This document shows positions 1-8,727 of a stretch of 53,529 bases of DNA, piece after piece. Each line of letters starts with the position of its first letter. Position 1 is the first letter of the stretch. The position numbers were made by a program, and so were the translations under genes. The notes beneath the pieces are model-generated. The model did no database searches, was not told the DNA's origin, and was given only the letters and a program-made list of their open reading frames with translations. The DNA is from Acidobacteria bacterium UBA823 (lineage in GTDB: Bacteria; Acidobacteriota; Vicinamibacteria; Vicinamibacterales; UBA823): NCBI GenBank assembly GCA_002296225.1, contig DBHR01000043.1:1-53529 (forward strand), in the 5' to 3' direction.

Positions 1-1
1 C

Positions 2-37
2 CGTAAGAAGACCCGTAAGAAGACCCGTAAGAAGACG
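2..37 (+). repeat. 12-bp tandem repeat, three copies
   Basis: The unit CGTAAGAAGACC occurs three times in a row, the last copy ending in G instead of C. It is in frame with the downstream TPR gene and encodes Arg-Lys-Lys-Thr repeats. The window starts inside it, so the true copy number is unknown. Confidence 0.9.
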
Positions 38-631
38 CGGGTAACACCAGGTCGAGTCCCTTCCCCTTCGGCCGTCAGTCCCAAAGAGAAGGCAGACCTT
101 GAGGCCCGAATGGCTCGGCGGCGAGAGGCCATCGGGACCTACCAACGCGGCCTGGAGGCGCTCCAGAAACGCGACTTTCCGTCGGCTGCCGCGGCTTTTA
201 GGGCCGTACTGGAGGAGTTTCATGACGAGCGCGATCTGCACGAGCGGTCCCGTACCCACCTGCGGGTATGTGACCGGCAGATGACCCCGGCGGCGGCAAA
301 ACCGAAGACTCCCGAGGAACTGGTCTATGCCGCGACGGTGGCCCTCAATAATGCAGCCCAAGATGAATCGCTGCGCCACCTGCAACAGGCCATCGGCCAG
401 AATCCCGACGACGAATGCGCACACTACATGCTCGCCGTCGTCCACGCCCAAGCCGACCGCCCTGACCTGGCGATATCCCACCTGGAACGCGCCGTGGATC
501 TCGAGCCGGAAAACCGTACACTGGCACGACAGGAGCCCGACTTCGAATCACTACGCGAAACCGAACAGGTACAGCAACTGCTGAAACCGCCGGTGGCTAA
601 ACGCCGCCGCGCTCGGCGGGCGTCGCGATAG
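2..631 (+). CDS. TPR-repeat protein with basic KKTR repeats (5' truncated)
   Basis: The reading frame is open from base 2, so the gene starts before the window. It begins with RKKT repeats, passes a Pro/Ser-rich linker, and then shows helical TPR-like units: one around YQRGLEALQKRDFPSAAAAF and another at the second half (HYMLAVVHAQADRPDLAISHLERAVDLEPEN). The protein ends in a very basic tail (KRRRARRASR). An ATG at 110 could start a shorter form, but the open frame and in-frame repeats upstream argue for a longer protein. TPRs usually mediate protein-protein contacts, and the basic repeats could bind nucleic acid, but no specific function can be assigned. A strong hairpin begins at the last base of its stop codon. 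Confidence 0.75.
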   Translation, partial: RKKTRKKTRKKTRVTPGRVPSPSAVSPKEKADLEARMARRREAIGTYQRGLEALQKRDFPSAAAAFRAVLEEFHDERDLHERSRTHLRVCDRQMTPAAAKPKTPEELVYAATVALNNAAQDESLRHLQQAIGQNPDDECAHYMLAVVHAQADRPDLAISHLERAVDLEPENRTLARQEPDFESLRETEQVQQLLKPPVAKRRRARRASR

Positions 632-684
632 CACCGCTATGTCGTCGGACCGCCTGTCCGACGATCCGGTGCATTACAATTTTT
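631..684 (+). terminator. Strong stem-loop terminator after the TPR gene
   Basis: Outer stem GCACCG (631-636) pairs with CGGTGC (667-672). Inner stem TCGTCGGAC (642-650) pairs perfectly with GTCCGACGA (656-664) around the loop CGCCT. A run of five T follows at 680-684. The T-run is offset from the stem by about seven bases, so it is not a textbook terminator. The position between the TPR stop and the glmU start supports a terminator role. Confidence 0.6.
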
Positions 685-691
685 GTGAGCG

Positions 692-2068
692 ATGGCTAAC
701 ACGCACGTTGTGATCCTAGCCGCGGGTAAAGGCACACGCATGAAATCGGTAGCCCCTAAGGTGCTGCATCGTGTGGCCGGTCTGCCGATGATCGAGTACG
801 CGCTTCGCGCGATTGCCCCGCTTAATGTCACGTCGACCACGATCGTCGTGGGCTACGATGGCAAACTAGTGCGAACAGCGGCGTCGGAGTGTGCCGATGT
901 GCGGTTCGTAAATCAAGAGCCTCAACTCGGGACCGCCCACGCACTCATGCAGGCCGAATCGGTGTTCACCGGTGCCAAAGGAACCCTCGTCCTCTTGGCC
1001 GGCGACATACCGCTGCTCAGTACCGCCACGCTGCGGACCCTCGTGGCGACGCACCGGAACGCCGGCGCCGCTGCCACCGTGCTCACTGCGACTGTCCCGC
1101 GGCCGTTCGGCTACGGCCGGATCATGCGGGCGCGCGGGCGAATTGCGCGTATCATCGAGGAGTGCGATGCGACACCGGACCAGCGCAACATCAAGGAAAT
1201 CAATAGCGGTGTCTACGCTTTGGAGTTGGCGCCGCTGTTCGACGCGCTGCGACAAGTCGCCGCGGAGAATGTACAAGGCGAGTACTACCTGACCGATCTC
1301 GTGTCAATCTATCGGCGGCAGAAGTTACTCGTTGAAACCGTGCCCGTCGAGCAAGCCGAGGAAATCCACGGCATCAACAGCCGGACCGAACTGGCAGAGG
1401 TAGGGGCCATTTTGAGACAAGGAAAAAACGAAGAATTGATGGCGGCGGGCGTGACGATCGAAGATCCAGCGACGACTTATGTCGACACTGATGTGACCGT
1501 CGGCCCCGATACGGTGCTGCACCCAGGCATCACCCTTGAAGGCCGGACAGTGATCGGCGCGGCGTGTGAGATTCACAGCGGCGTTCGGATCGTCGATTCA
1601 ACGATCGAGGACGGTGTCACGATCAACAATCACTGTGTGATCACCAAAGCCCACGTGGCTACCGGTGCACGTGTCGGTCCATTCGCGCATCTTCGGCCGG
1701 ACGCCGACATCCGACACGAGGCTAAGATCGGGAATTTTGTTGAGGTCAAGAAGGCCGTAGTAGGCCGTCGTTCAAAGGCTAATCATCTGGCCTACCTAGG
1801 CGATGCCACTATAGGGGAGGACGTCAACATTGGCGCCGGCACGATTATCTGTAACTACGACGGCGTCGCCAAACACCAGACCGTAATCGAGGACGGCGCG
1901 TTCATCGGCAGCGACACCCAACTTATCGCGCCGGTGACAGTGGGGAAGGGTGCCTACATTGCATCGGGATCATCGATTACGGATGACGTACCGCCCGGGT
2001 CACTTGCAGTGGCACGGGTGCGGCAGAGCATCAAGAAGGGCTGGGCGGAACGGAAGCGCCGCCCTTGA
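692..2068 (+). CDS. glmU: Bifunctional GlmU: GlcN-1-P acetyltransferase / GlcNAc-1-P uridylyltransferase
   Basis: Makes UDP-GlcNAc from glucosamine-1-phosphate, acetyl-CoA and UTP in the cytoplasm, feeding peptidoglycan and lipopolysaccharide synthesis. The 458 residues match the usual family length. The N-terminal nucleotidyltransferase has LAAGKGTRM at residues 9-17. From about residue 250 the protein becomes a left-handed beta-helix of hexapeptide repeats. The acetyltransferase active-site region HLAYLGD lies near residue 365, followed by GAGTIICNYDG. The next gene, glmS, supplies glucosamine-6-phosphate to the same pathway only 24 bases downstream, so the two are probably co-transcribed. 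Confidence 0.97.
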   Translation: MANTHVVILAAGKGTRMKSVAPKVLHRVAGLPMIEYALRAIAPLNVTSTTIVVGYDGKLVRTAASECADVRFVNQEPQLGTAHALMQAESVFTGAKGTLVLLAGDIPLLSTATLRTLVATHRNAGAAATVLTATVPRPFGYGRIMRARGRIARIIEECDATPDQRNIKEINSGVYALELAPLFDALRQVAAENVQGEYYLTDLVSIYRRQKLLVETVPVEQAEEIHGINSRTELAEVGAILRQGKNEELMAAGVTIEDPATTYVDTDVTVGPDTVLHPGITLEGRTVIGAACEIHSGVRIVDSTIEDGVTINNHCVITKAHVATGARVGPFAHLRPDADIRHEAKIGNFVEVKKAVVGRRSKANHLAYLGDATIGEDVNIGAGTIICNYDGVAKHQTVIEDGAFIGSDTQLIAPVTVGKGAYIASGSSITDDVPPGSLAVARVRQSIKKGWAERKRRP

Positions 2069-2092
2069 CACTGTAAACCCAAGACACCTCCC

Positions 2093-3937
2093 ATGTGCGG
2101 CATCATCGGCTACGTTGGCGGGAAACCAGCGATCCCTGTGATTCTCGACGGGCTGCGACGGCTCGAGTACCGCGGCTACGACTCCGCGGGTATCGCATTG
2201 GTTCGTAAGGGCGGCCTTGAGCGGAGGCGCGCGGCTGGAAAGTTAGCGCAGTTCCAAGAGACGCTCGACCTGCAGCCTGCCGACGGGGATTACGGCCTAG
2301 GCCATACGCGGTGGGCAACTCATGGGCGACCGACTGAGGAAAATGCCCATCCGCATGTCGACTGCAAAAACCGACTCGTAGTCGTCCACAACGGCATCAT
2401 CGAAAACTACCTCGAGCTGAAGCGGGACCTGGAGCGGGACGGGCACACGTTCGTCAGCGAGACCGACACCGAGACGATTGCGCACCTAGTGGAGCGCGAA
2501 ATGCGCGACGACGGCCTCGCGGGTGCGGTGCGGCGAGCACTCTCAGCGCTGCGCGGTCTGTTTGCTCTGGTGCTCGTCTCGGTCGACGATCCCGGCACAA
2601 TAGTTGCCGCGCGCAGTGGCCCACCGATCGTCATCGGCGTGGGCGACGGGGAATACCTAGTGGCGTCGGACATTCCTGGGGTGCTCAGCCACACCCGTAA
2701 CGTGATTTTCTTGGGCGACCGCGAGATGGCGGTCGTGCGACGTGACGGTGCGACCTTCACGGACTTTGAGGGCGTGCCGCGCATACTTAAGCCGCAGCAT
2801 GTCGCTTGGGACGCCGTGATGGCCGAAAAAGCTGGCTACGAACACTTCATGCAGAAGGAGATCTTCGAACAGCCAGACGCGATCCAGGAGACCTTACTCG
2901 GTCGGATCTCCCTAGAAACTGGGGATGTCTTTCCTGGCAAGATCGGCGTTTCCGACGAGATGCTCCGAACCGTAGATCGGGTCGCGATCGTGGCCTGCGG
3001 CACATCCTGGCACGCGGGTCTCGTTGGCAAGTTCCTCTTCGAAGAGCTCGCGCGTTTACCCGTCGACGTCGACTACGGCTCGGAGTCCCGCTATCGCGAC
3101 CCGATCATTGACAGCCGGAGCTTGACCGTCGTGATTACCCAATCGGGTGAAACGGCCGACACGCTGGCTGCACTCCGCGCGGCCAAAGACAAGGGTGCGT
3201 GCGCCATCGCGATTTGTAACGTGGTCGGCAGCATGGTGACGCGCGAGGCCGAAGGCACGGTATACACTCACGCCGGCCCCGAGATTGGCGTGGCCTCGAC
3301 TAAGGCCTTCACATCACAACTAGTCGCACTGCATTTGTTAGCGCTGTATATTGCGCGCCTGCGCGGCACACTGGCGCCAAACGCCGCGCTCCCGCACCTT
3401 AAAGCGCTTTCCCAGCTGCCCCGACTCGTCAAAGAGACGCTGAAGCTGAACCCGATCATTGAGCAGCTGGCGGGCCGATTCTACGATCGATCGGACTTCC
3501 TCTATATCGGCCGAGGCATTAATTACCCGATCGCCCTTGAGGGCGCGCTTAAGCTAAAGGAGGTCTCTTACATCCACGCCGAAGGCTACCCGGCGGGTGA
3601 GATGAAACACGGACCAATTGCGCTCATCGAAGAGAACCTGCCGGTCGTCGCGCTGGCACCGCACGACCACGTTTTTGAGAAAATGGCGAGTAACCTAGCC
3701 GAGGCCAAGGCTCGCGGCGCCACGGTGCTTGCCTTGACTGACGGCGACCCAGGCGTCCTCGGTCAGATGCTCGATCGATCGAACGACCATATCCTAACAA
3801 TCCCCGCTACACACCCGCTGCTGACACCCGTGCTGATGGTCGTACCGCTCCAACTGCTTGCCTACCACATCGCGGTCCGTCGTGGCTGCAACGTTGACCA
3901 GCCTCGTAACCTCGCAAAAAGCGTTACCGTGGAGTAG
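2093..3937 (+). CDS. glmS: Glutamine-fructose-6-phosphate aminotransferase (isomerising)
   Basis: Converts fructose-6-phosphate and glutamine to glucosamine-6-phosphate, the entry step to UDP-GlcNAc. The start is fixed by the mature N-terminus MCGIIGYVGG, where Cys2 is the glutaminase nucleophile. The class II amidotransferase domain fills roughly residues 2-230 (GHTRWATHG, VHNGIIENY). Two SIS sugar-isomerase domains follow, including TQSGETADT and a C-terminal DQPRNLAKSVTVE typical of the family. The 614 residues are standard. No glmS ribozyme fits in the 24-base gap to glmU. Confidence 0.97.
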   Translation: MCGIIGYVGGKPAIPVILDGLRRLEYRGYDSAGIALVRKGGLERRRAAGKLAQFQETLDLQPADGDYGLGHTRWATHGRPTEENAHPHVDCKNRLVVVHNGIIENYLELKRDLERDGHTFVSETDTETIAHLVEREMRDDGLAGAVRRALSALRGLFALVLVSVDDPGTIVAARSGPPIVIGVGDGEYLVASDIPGVLSHTRNVIFLGDREMAVVRRDGATFTDFEGVPRILKPQHVAWDAVMAEKAGYEHFMQKEIFEQPDAIQETLLGRISLETGDVFPGKIGVSDEMLRTVDRVAIVACGTSWHAGLVGKFLFEELARLPVDVDYGSESRYRDPIIDSRSLTVVITQSGETADTLAALRAAKDKGACAIAICNVVGSMVTREAEGTVYTHAGPEIGVASTKAFTSQLVALHLLALYIARLRGTLAPNAALPHLKALSQLPRLVKETLKLNPIIEQLAGRFYDRSDFLYIGRGINYPIALEGALKLKEVSYIHAEGYPAGEMKHGPIALIEENLPVVALAPHDHVFEKMASNLAEAKARGATVLALTDGDPGVLGQMLDRSNDHILTIPATHPLLTPVLMVVPLQLLAYHIAVRRGCNVDQPRNLAKSVTVE

Positions 3938-3970
3938 TTTACAATAGTGAATGAACCGCAGGAGAGCACA

Positions 3971-4185
3971 GTGGAGATGATTTTTTCATTTGGTTGGTAT
4001 TAACGATTGCCATAACAGCAATTGCGTGGGTTTGGATAGTCAAAAAGATAAAAAAGACTAAGAAAAAATTAACCAACCTTATTCACTCTTGTAAACAATT
4101 CGGTAACAGTAGAGTAGCCTTGAGTTCGTCTCCAGTTTTAGAGAATCAAGAAATGTCCTCAATAGCAGACAAACATAGGATTTAA
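3971..4185 (+). pseudogene. Possible small membrane protein interrupted at a T6 run
   Basis: A good Shine-Dalgarno AGGAG (3960-3964) precedes GTG 3971 by six bases, but that frame stops after about ten codons. A shift of -1 at the T6 run (3981-3986) joins it to an open frame that reads FIWLVLTIAITAIAWVWIVKK. That is a good transmembrane helix followed by Lys-rich sequence, running to the stop at 4185. Without the shift, the only in-frame start in the second frame is TTG 3994, with no clear ribosome site. It could be a real frameshift, polymerase or ribosome slippage, or a homopolymer sequencing error. No family is recognised. The patch is clearly AT-richer than its neighbours. Confidence 0.35.
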
Positions 4186-4214
4186 ATTTTAGCCGGGGTT
4201 ATCCAACAACGAAA

Positions 4215-4637
4215 ATGGGAACAGATCAAGACGTCCATCTCGCAAGAATAACTAAGAACCCTTTATTCAAAATTATTTGGATATCCTTGGGTTGTCTTTT
4301 TGTCGGACTGGGGGCTGTCGGAGCAGTCGTGCCTGGCATGCCAACAACTATATTCTTAGTCCTGGCTGCTGCTTGCTTCATTAGGTCTTCCCAAAAACTT
4401 TACGATTGGCTGATTACGAATAAAACCTTCGGGCCATATTTGAAAGATTATCGTGAAGGAAAAGGGATTCCTCTCAAAGCCAAAGTCACGGCACTAACTC
4501 TGATCGTCATTTTCGTTGGTTACGCTGTGTTTTTTGCTATTCAAATCACAGAAATAAGAATTCTTGTGGGCTTGGTTGGCCTGATGGGCTTCTGGTTTGT
4601 ATATTTTAAAGTGCCGGCAGCAAATTCTCTTGTCTAG
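4215..4637 (+). CDS. DUF454 (YbaN-family) inner-membrane protein
   Basis: A 140-residue hydrophobic protein with the layout of the YbaN/DUF454 family: N-terminal helix hairpin (residues about 18-58, with GAVGAVVPGMPTT and ACFIRSS), a soluble stretch (LITNKTFGPYLKDYREGKGIP) and two further helices (about 90-135). The loop containing P-x-MPTT and the FxPYLxDYxxGKG-like segment are the family hallmarks. The molecular function is not known. Base composition is much lower in GC than glmS upstream or pcrA downstream, which fits acquisition from elsewhere or relaxed selection. No strong ribosome site is visible before the ATG. Confidence 0.85.
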   Translation: MGTDQDVHLARITKNPLFKIIWISLGCLFVGLGAVGAVVPGMPTTIFLVLAAACFIRSSQKLYDWLITNKTFGPYLKDYREGKGIPLKAKVTALTLIVIFVGYAVFFAIQITEIRILVGLVGLMGFWFVYFKVPAANSLV

Positions 4638-4717
4638 TCATAAGCAAATCCCATTCTTCTAATGAACACAAAAGAGAAAAACTCAATAACATTTCAAAAA
4701 CACTCCGCAACGGTCGA

Positions 4718-6994
4718 ATGACGGACTTTCTCTCGCAGCTCAACCCAGAGCAACGCGAGGCCGTACTACAAACAAGCGGGCCGCTGCTGATTCTCGCGGG
4801 CGCCGGTTCCGGTAAGACTCGCGTCATCGCCTCCCGCATCGCCTACCTGATCGGCGACTGCCACACCGATGCGGAGCACGTCCTGGCCGTGACGTTCACG
4901 AACAAGGCGGCCACTGAGATGCGTGAACGGGTCGAGCGATTGCTCGAATCCGAGTGCCAGCGATTGTGGATTTCGACGTTCCATTCGCTCTGCGCCCGTT
5001 TGCTACGCCGTGAGGCTCCGGAGCTCGGCCTGTCGCGCAACTTCGTCATCTACGATTCAACCGATCAACTCGCGGTTGTCAAGCAAGCGATCCGCGACCT
5101 GGGCTTCAACGACAAGCTGGTCGCGCCGAAGACTGCGCTCGGACGAATCAGCTCGGCCAAGAATTTGATGCAGGGACCTGAAGAACTGGCGGCGAGCGGG
5201 TGGGGGCCGTTCGAGGATCGCGTGAGCCAGATTTATACCCGCTACACGCGCGCGTTGGCTGACGCGGGTGCGCTCGATTTCGACGACCTCCTACTCAAAA
5301 CAGTTGAGCTGATGGAGACGTCCAAGCGGGTGCGAACGAAGTACACCGAGCAGTTCCGTTACATCCTGGTCGACGAATATCAGGACACCAATCGTCCGCA
5401 GTATTTGCTGATCCGCTGGTTGGCCGAACGTCACCGCAACCTGTGCGTCGTGGGCGACCCCGACCAGTCTATCTACAGATGGCGTGGCGCCGACCTCCGC
5501 AACATTATGGACTTCGAGGAAGACTTCCCCGAGACGAAGGTCGTGCGCCTCGAGCGCAATTACCGTTCAACGCAGGTTATTCTCGACGCGGCGTCAGCCG
5601 TCATCCGCCAAAACCGTAACCGGAAGGAGAAACGGCTGTGGACCGAGCAAGAAGGCGGCGCACGAATTACCTACTATCGGGGTGGCGACGAATTGGAGGA
5701 GGCCGATTTCATCGCCGTCACGGCGGGCGGTGCGACCGAGGAGGGCACTGACGCCGGACTTGCCGTTCTCTACCGCACCAACGCGCAGTCTCGTGCCATC
5801 GAGGACGCGCTGCTCCGGCTCGGGGTCGTCTATCAGGTCGTCGGCGGCGTGCGTTTCTACGAGCGGAAGGAGATCAAGGACGCACTGGCCTATCTAAAGC
5901 TGGCGATCAACCCGCACGACGACGTCAGTCTGCGCCGGGTGATTAACGTTCCCCCCCGCGGGATCGGCAAGGGCGTGATGGGCGCGCTGGGCCGGGTCGA
6001 GCCATTGGGAAGTGACGACGAACCGGCGCCGGACGCGCCGGCGGGTGAAACGTTGCCAACGTCGCTGTGGAACCGGGTTGGCCGCGCGGTGGATGACCAG
6101 CTCGTCCCAAGCCGAGCGCTGAAGAGCCTGTCAGTATTTCGTAAGCTTATCGAGCACATCGGCACGGTCGCGCGGCAGGCGTCAGCCTCGGCCACCATCG
6201 AAACTTTGCTCGATCAATCCGGCTATCTCCAGGATTTACAGGACGAACGGAGCGAGGAAGCCCAAGCGCGGATCGAGAACCTGCAGGAGCTCGTGTCGGC
6301 CGCGCGCGAATATGAAATACGGGACGCCGAGCCGTCGCTTGGCGGTTTCGTCGATCGGTTATCGTTGCTATCGGAGACCGACGCGGTCACAGGCGACGAG
6401 CGCGCGCGCGTATCGCTCATGACGCTGCACGCCGCCAAGGGGCTGGAGTTCCCGACGGTCGTCATGGCCGGCCTCGAGGAAGGACTCTTTCCTCATTCCC
6501 GTTCGCGCGAGGACGACGAGGAGCTAGAGGAGGAACGGCGACTCTGCTACGTAGGCATGACCCGTGCGCAGGAACGGCTCGTGCTCACCAGCGCGGCCAG
6601 GCGCCGGGTGTTCGGCGAATATCAGCCGAGCGAAGCCTCACGGTTTATCGACGAAGTGCCCGCCGAACTTGTCGACCGTCTCGAGTCACTGTCGCTGCCA
6701 TCGTCTCGGAGCACGCGACTCGGCACCACGCGGAGCCCGAAATCCTCCTGGTCCAGCCGGTCACGGTGGTCACAGCCCACGGACGAGACGTTCCGGTCGA
6801 CCTACGCCCCTGAAGACGAAGACCAGTCGCTGAGCGCTATCGGCCTAGGCGCCCAGGTCCGACATCCACGGTTCGGCGTCGGCACAATCGTCGCGGTCGA
6901 GCCGTTGCCCGATGACGCCAAGCTGACGGTGAAATTCAAGACGGTCGGGCAGAAGAAGCTCTTGGCGAAGTACGCCAAGCTGACGCCGGCGTAA
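4718..6994 (+). CDS. pcrA: UvrD/PcrA-type ATP-dependent 3'-5' DNA helicase
   Basis: Superfamily 1A helicase of 758 residues. Motifs in order: LNPEQREAV (Q motif), AGAGSGKT (27-34, Walker A), VTFTNKAA (Ia), DEYQDTN (Walker B), VGDPDQSIYRWRGA (III), RLERNYRST (IV), MTLHAAKGLEFP (V) and YVGMTRAQERL (VI). The last 55 residues (GAQVRHPRFGVGTIVAVEP) form the C-terminal Tudor-like module that links PcrA/UvrD to RNA polymerase, preceded by a low-complexity Ser-rich linker. It acts in repair and in removing obstacles from DNA. ATG 4718 gives the usual family N-terminus. It converges with the antiporter operon, with only 12 bases between the stops. Confidence 0.95.
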   Translation: MTDFLSQLNPEQREAVLQTSGPLLILAGAGSGKTRVIASRIAYLIGDCHTDAEHVLAVTFTNKAATEMRERVERLLESECQRLWISTFHSLCARLLRREAPELGLSRNFVIYDSTDQLAVVKQAIRDLGFNDKLVAPKTALGRISSAKNLMQGPEELAASGWGPFEDRVSQIYTRYTRALADAGALDFDDLLLKTVELMETSKRVRTKYTEQFRYILVDEYQDTNRPQYLLIRWLAERHRNLCVVGDPDQSIYRWRGADLRNIMDFEEDFPETKVVRLERNYRSTQVILDAASAVIRQNRNRKEKRLWTEQEGGARITYYRGGDELEEADFIAVTAGGATEEGTDAGLAVLYRTNAQSRAIEDALLRLGVVYQVVGGVRFYERKEIKDALAYLKLAINPHDDVSLRRVINVPPRGIGKGVMGALGRVEPLGSDDEPAPDAPAGETLPTSLWNRVGRAVDDQLVPSRALKSLSVFRKLIEHIGTVARQASASATIETLLDQSGYLQDLQDERSEEAQARIENLQELVSAAREYEIRDAEPSLGGFVDRLSLLSETDAVTGDERARVSLMTLHAAKGLEFPTVVMAGLEEGLFPHSRSREDDEELEEERRLCYVGMTRAQERLVLTSAARRRVFGEYQPSEASRFIDEVPAELVDRLESLSLPSSRSTRLGTTRSPKSSWSSRSRWSQPTDETFRSTYAPEDEDQSLSAIGLGAQVRHPRFGVGTIVAVEPLPDDAKLTVKFKTVGQKKLLAKYAKLTPA

Positions 6995-7006
6995 TCGCTG
7001 GTGAGG

Positions 7007-8725
7007 TCACGCGCCGATCCGTAACCAAATCGCTAGCACGAGCACAACGAGCCCGACCGTGATCCAGAAAACGGTTGTACCGATCGGCAGGCGATACTGG
7101 TCCGCGTCGTAGGGCGGCGACGCCGGCCACACCACATGGAACGGGCTACGTAAGGTCATGGCGACCTGCTCAACAACGCTGAGCGTCCTGACCTGCCAGC
7201 GGTGTCCGATCCTGGCGGTGCCGCTTGCTAGGCCGTTGACCACTACCCAAACCGGTCGCCGCCATAACCGGTCCGTGTCGAGAGTCACCGTGGGCTGGCC
7301 GCCCAGCGAGTGCCGCATCAGCCAGAACGCCGCACCGGTCCCGAGTAGCAGTTGCAGGGTCGACAACACGTGATCGGCCGTGTACGGCACGTAGTGGACC
7401 GGCGTTTCCGGAAGGCGCGCGTACAGCCACCCGGGCAGTAAGCCGATGCCGATGCAGGCCGCCGCCGCCAGTCCCATTGCAATCATCATGTTCCCAGGCA
7501 GCCGGGTCGGCTTCAGTCCGCGGTCCGGGCCAAAGAATGTGAAATAGGGGAGTTTCAGGCCAGTGTGAAGAAATGTGCCTACGCTGGCCACGGCCAATAG
7601 CCACTCAACCGCCGCCTGACCATACTCAGACGAAGCCGACGTGATCATCGATTTACTGACGAAGCCGTTAAACAGCGGCACGCCTGAGATCGAGCAGGCC
7701 CCGATCAGATAGAACACCGTGACGATCGGCATCGCGCGTGCCAAGCCGCCCAGCTCGGTGAGCTTCCGCCGGCCGGTGGCTTGCAGGACCGCGCCCGCGC
7801 CCATAAGCAAGAGCGCCTTGTACAGGATATGCGAGAAGGCGTGGGCGGCTGCTCCGTTAACAGCCAGCACCGTCCCCATTCCCACGCCGGCCACCATGTA
7901 ACCGACCTGACTGATGATGTGATACGAGAGCAGCCGCCGGATGTCATTTTCCAGTACGGCGAACACGGCGCCGTAGACTGCCATAATCGCGCCGGCCCAA
8001 GCCAGCACTTCGGCACCGGGAAACAACCGGATGAGCAGGTAGACGGCCGTCTTCGTCGTGAACGCGCTGAGGAAGACTGTTCCTGTCACCGAGGCTTCGG
8101 GGTAGGCATCGGTCAACCAAGCGTGCAGCGGCGGCACTGCTGCACTCACGAGCACCCCAATGAGAATCAAGACGTAGGCAAGGCCGGCGTCTGGTGAGAT
8201 CCGCTCGAGCGTGGTCTCGCCGACGCGTGACCAGAGCAGTACGATGCCAGCAAAGAGCAGCGACCCACCAGCCAGATGCACATAGATGTACCGGAACCCA
8301 GCCATTCGCGCGCGCACCGTGCCGCCAAACCAGATGATCGCAAGCGAGGCAACGCCCATCAACTCCAAGCCCGCGAACGCGCTGATCCAGTCACCCGCGT
8401 AGATGACACCGAGAGCGCCGGCGGTATACACAAGCGTCGCAATATACTCGCCGCCGCGATTGACGTGAAGTCCGTAGACCGTGCCGATGAGCCCCATCGC
8501 CGTGAAGATCAGACCGAAGAGCCGGCTCAGCGAATCGACCCGCAGCAGCACGAGTTCTTGTCCGGCGAGCTCAACGATCCCGCGATCGCCAGCTGGCAAC
8601 ATGAGCGCAGCGATCAGTGAGGCCAGGGTCGCCGTCACTAGAAGCGCCTGGCGCGTTCGGCCGCGGGTAAGCGCCACGAACGGCACGGCCGTGACGAGGA
8701 CGAGCGCCGGATGTGGGACCAGCAT
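7007..8725 (-). CDS. Third antiporter-like (NuoL/MrpD family) subunit of the Mrp complex
   Basis: A 572-residue polytopic membrane protein of the proton-conducting NuoL/M/N / MrpA/D family and last gene of the antiporter operon. The family Glu is present (FAGLELMGVAS). The broken-helix motif reads VSAAVPPLHAWLTDAYPEAS, where the TM7 lysine found in the two sister subunits is a serine; the next helix keeps its lysine (FTTKTAVYLL). The C-terminus ends in a further membrane segment after a charged stretch. It starts two bases after the stop of the 75-residue protein. It is probably a structural or modified ion-path subunit; direct proton pumping by the normal lysine relay is uncertain. Confidence 0.88.
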   Translation of the reverse strand: MLVPHPALVLVTAVPFVALTRGRTRQALLVTATLASLIAALMLPAGDRGIVELAGQELVLLRVDSLSRLFGLIFTAMGLIGTVYGLHVNRGGEYIATLVYTAGALGVIYAGDWISAFAGLELMGVASLAIIWFGGTVRARMAGFRYIYVHLAGGSLLFAGIVLLWSRVGETTLERISPDAGLAYVLILIGVLVSAAVPPLHAWLTDAYPEASVTGTVFLSAFTTKTAVYLLIRLFPGAEVLAWAGAIMAVYGAVFAVLENDIRRLLSYHIISQVGYMVAGVGMGTVLAVNGAAAHAFSHILYKALLLMGAGAVLQATGRRKLTELGGLARAMPIVTVFYLIGACSISGVPLFNGFVSKSMITSASSEYGQAAVEWLLAVASVGTFLHTGLKLPYFTFFGPDRGLKPTRLPGNMMIAMGLAAAACIGIGLLPGWLYARLPETPVHYVPYTADHVLSTLQLLLGTGAAFWLMRHSLGGQPTVTLDTDRLWRRPVWVVVNGLASGTARIGHRWQVRTLSVVEQVAMTLRSPFHVVWPASPPYDADQYRLPIGTTVFWITVGLVVLVLAIWLRIGA

Positions 8726-8727
8726 CG

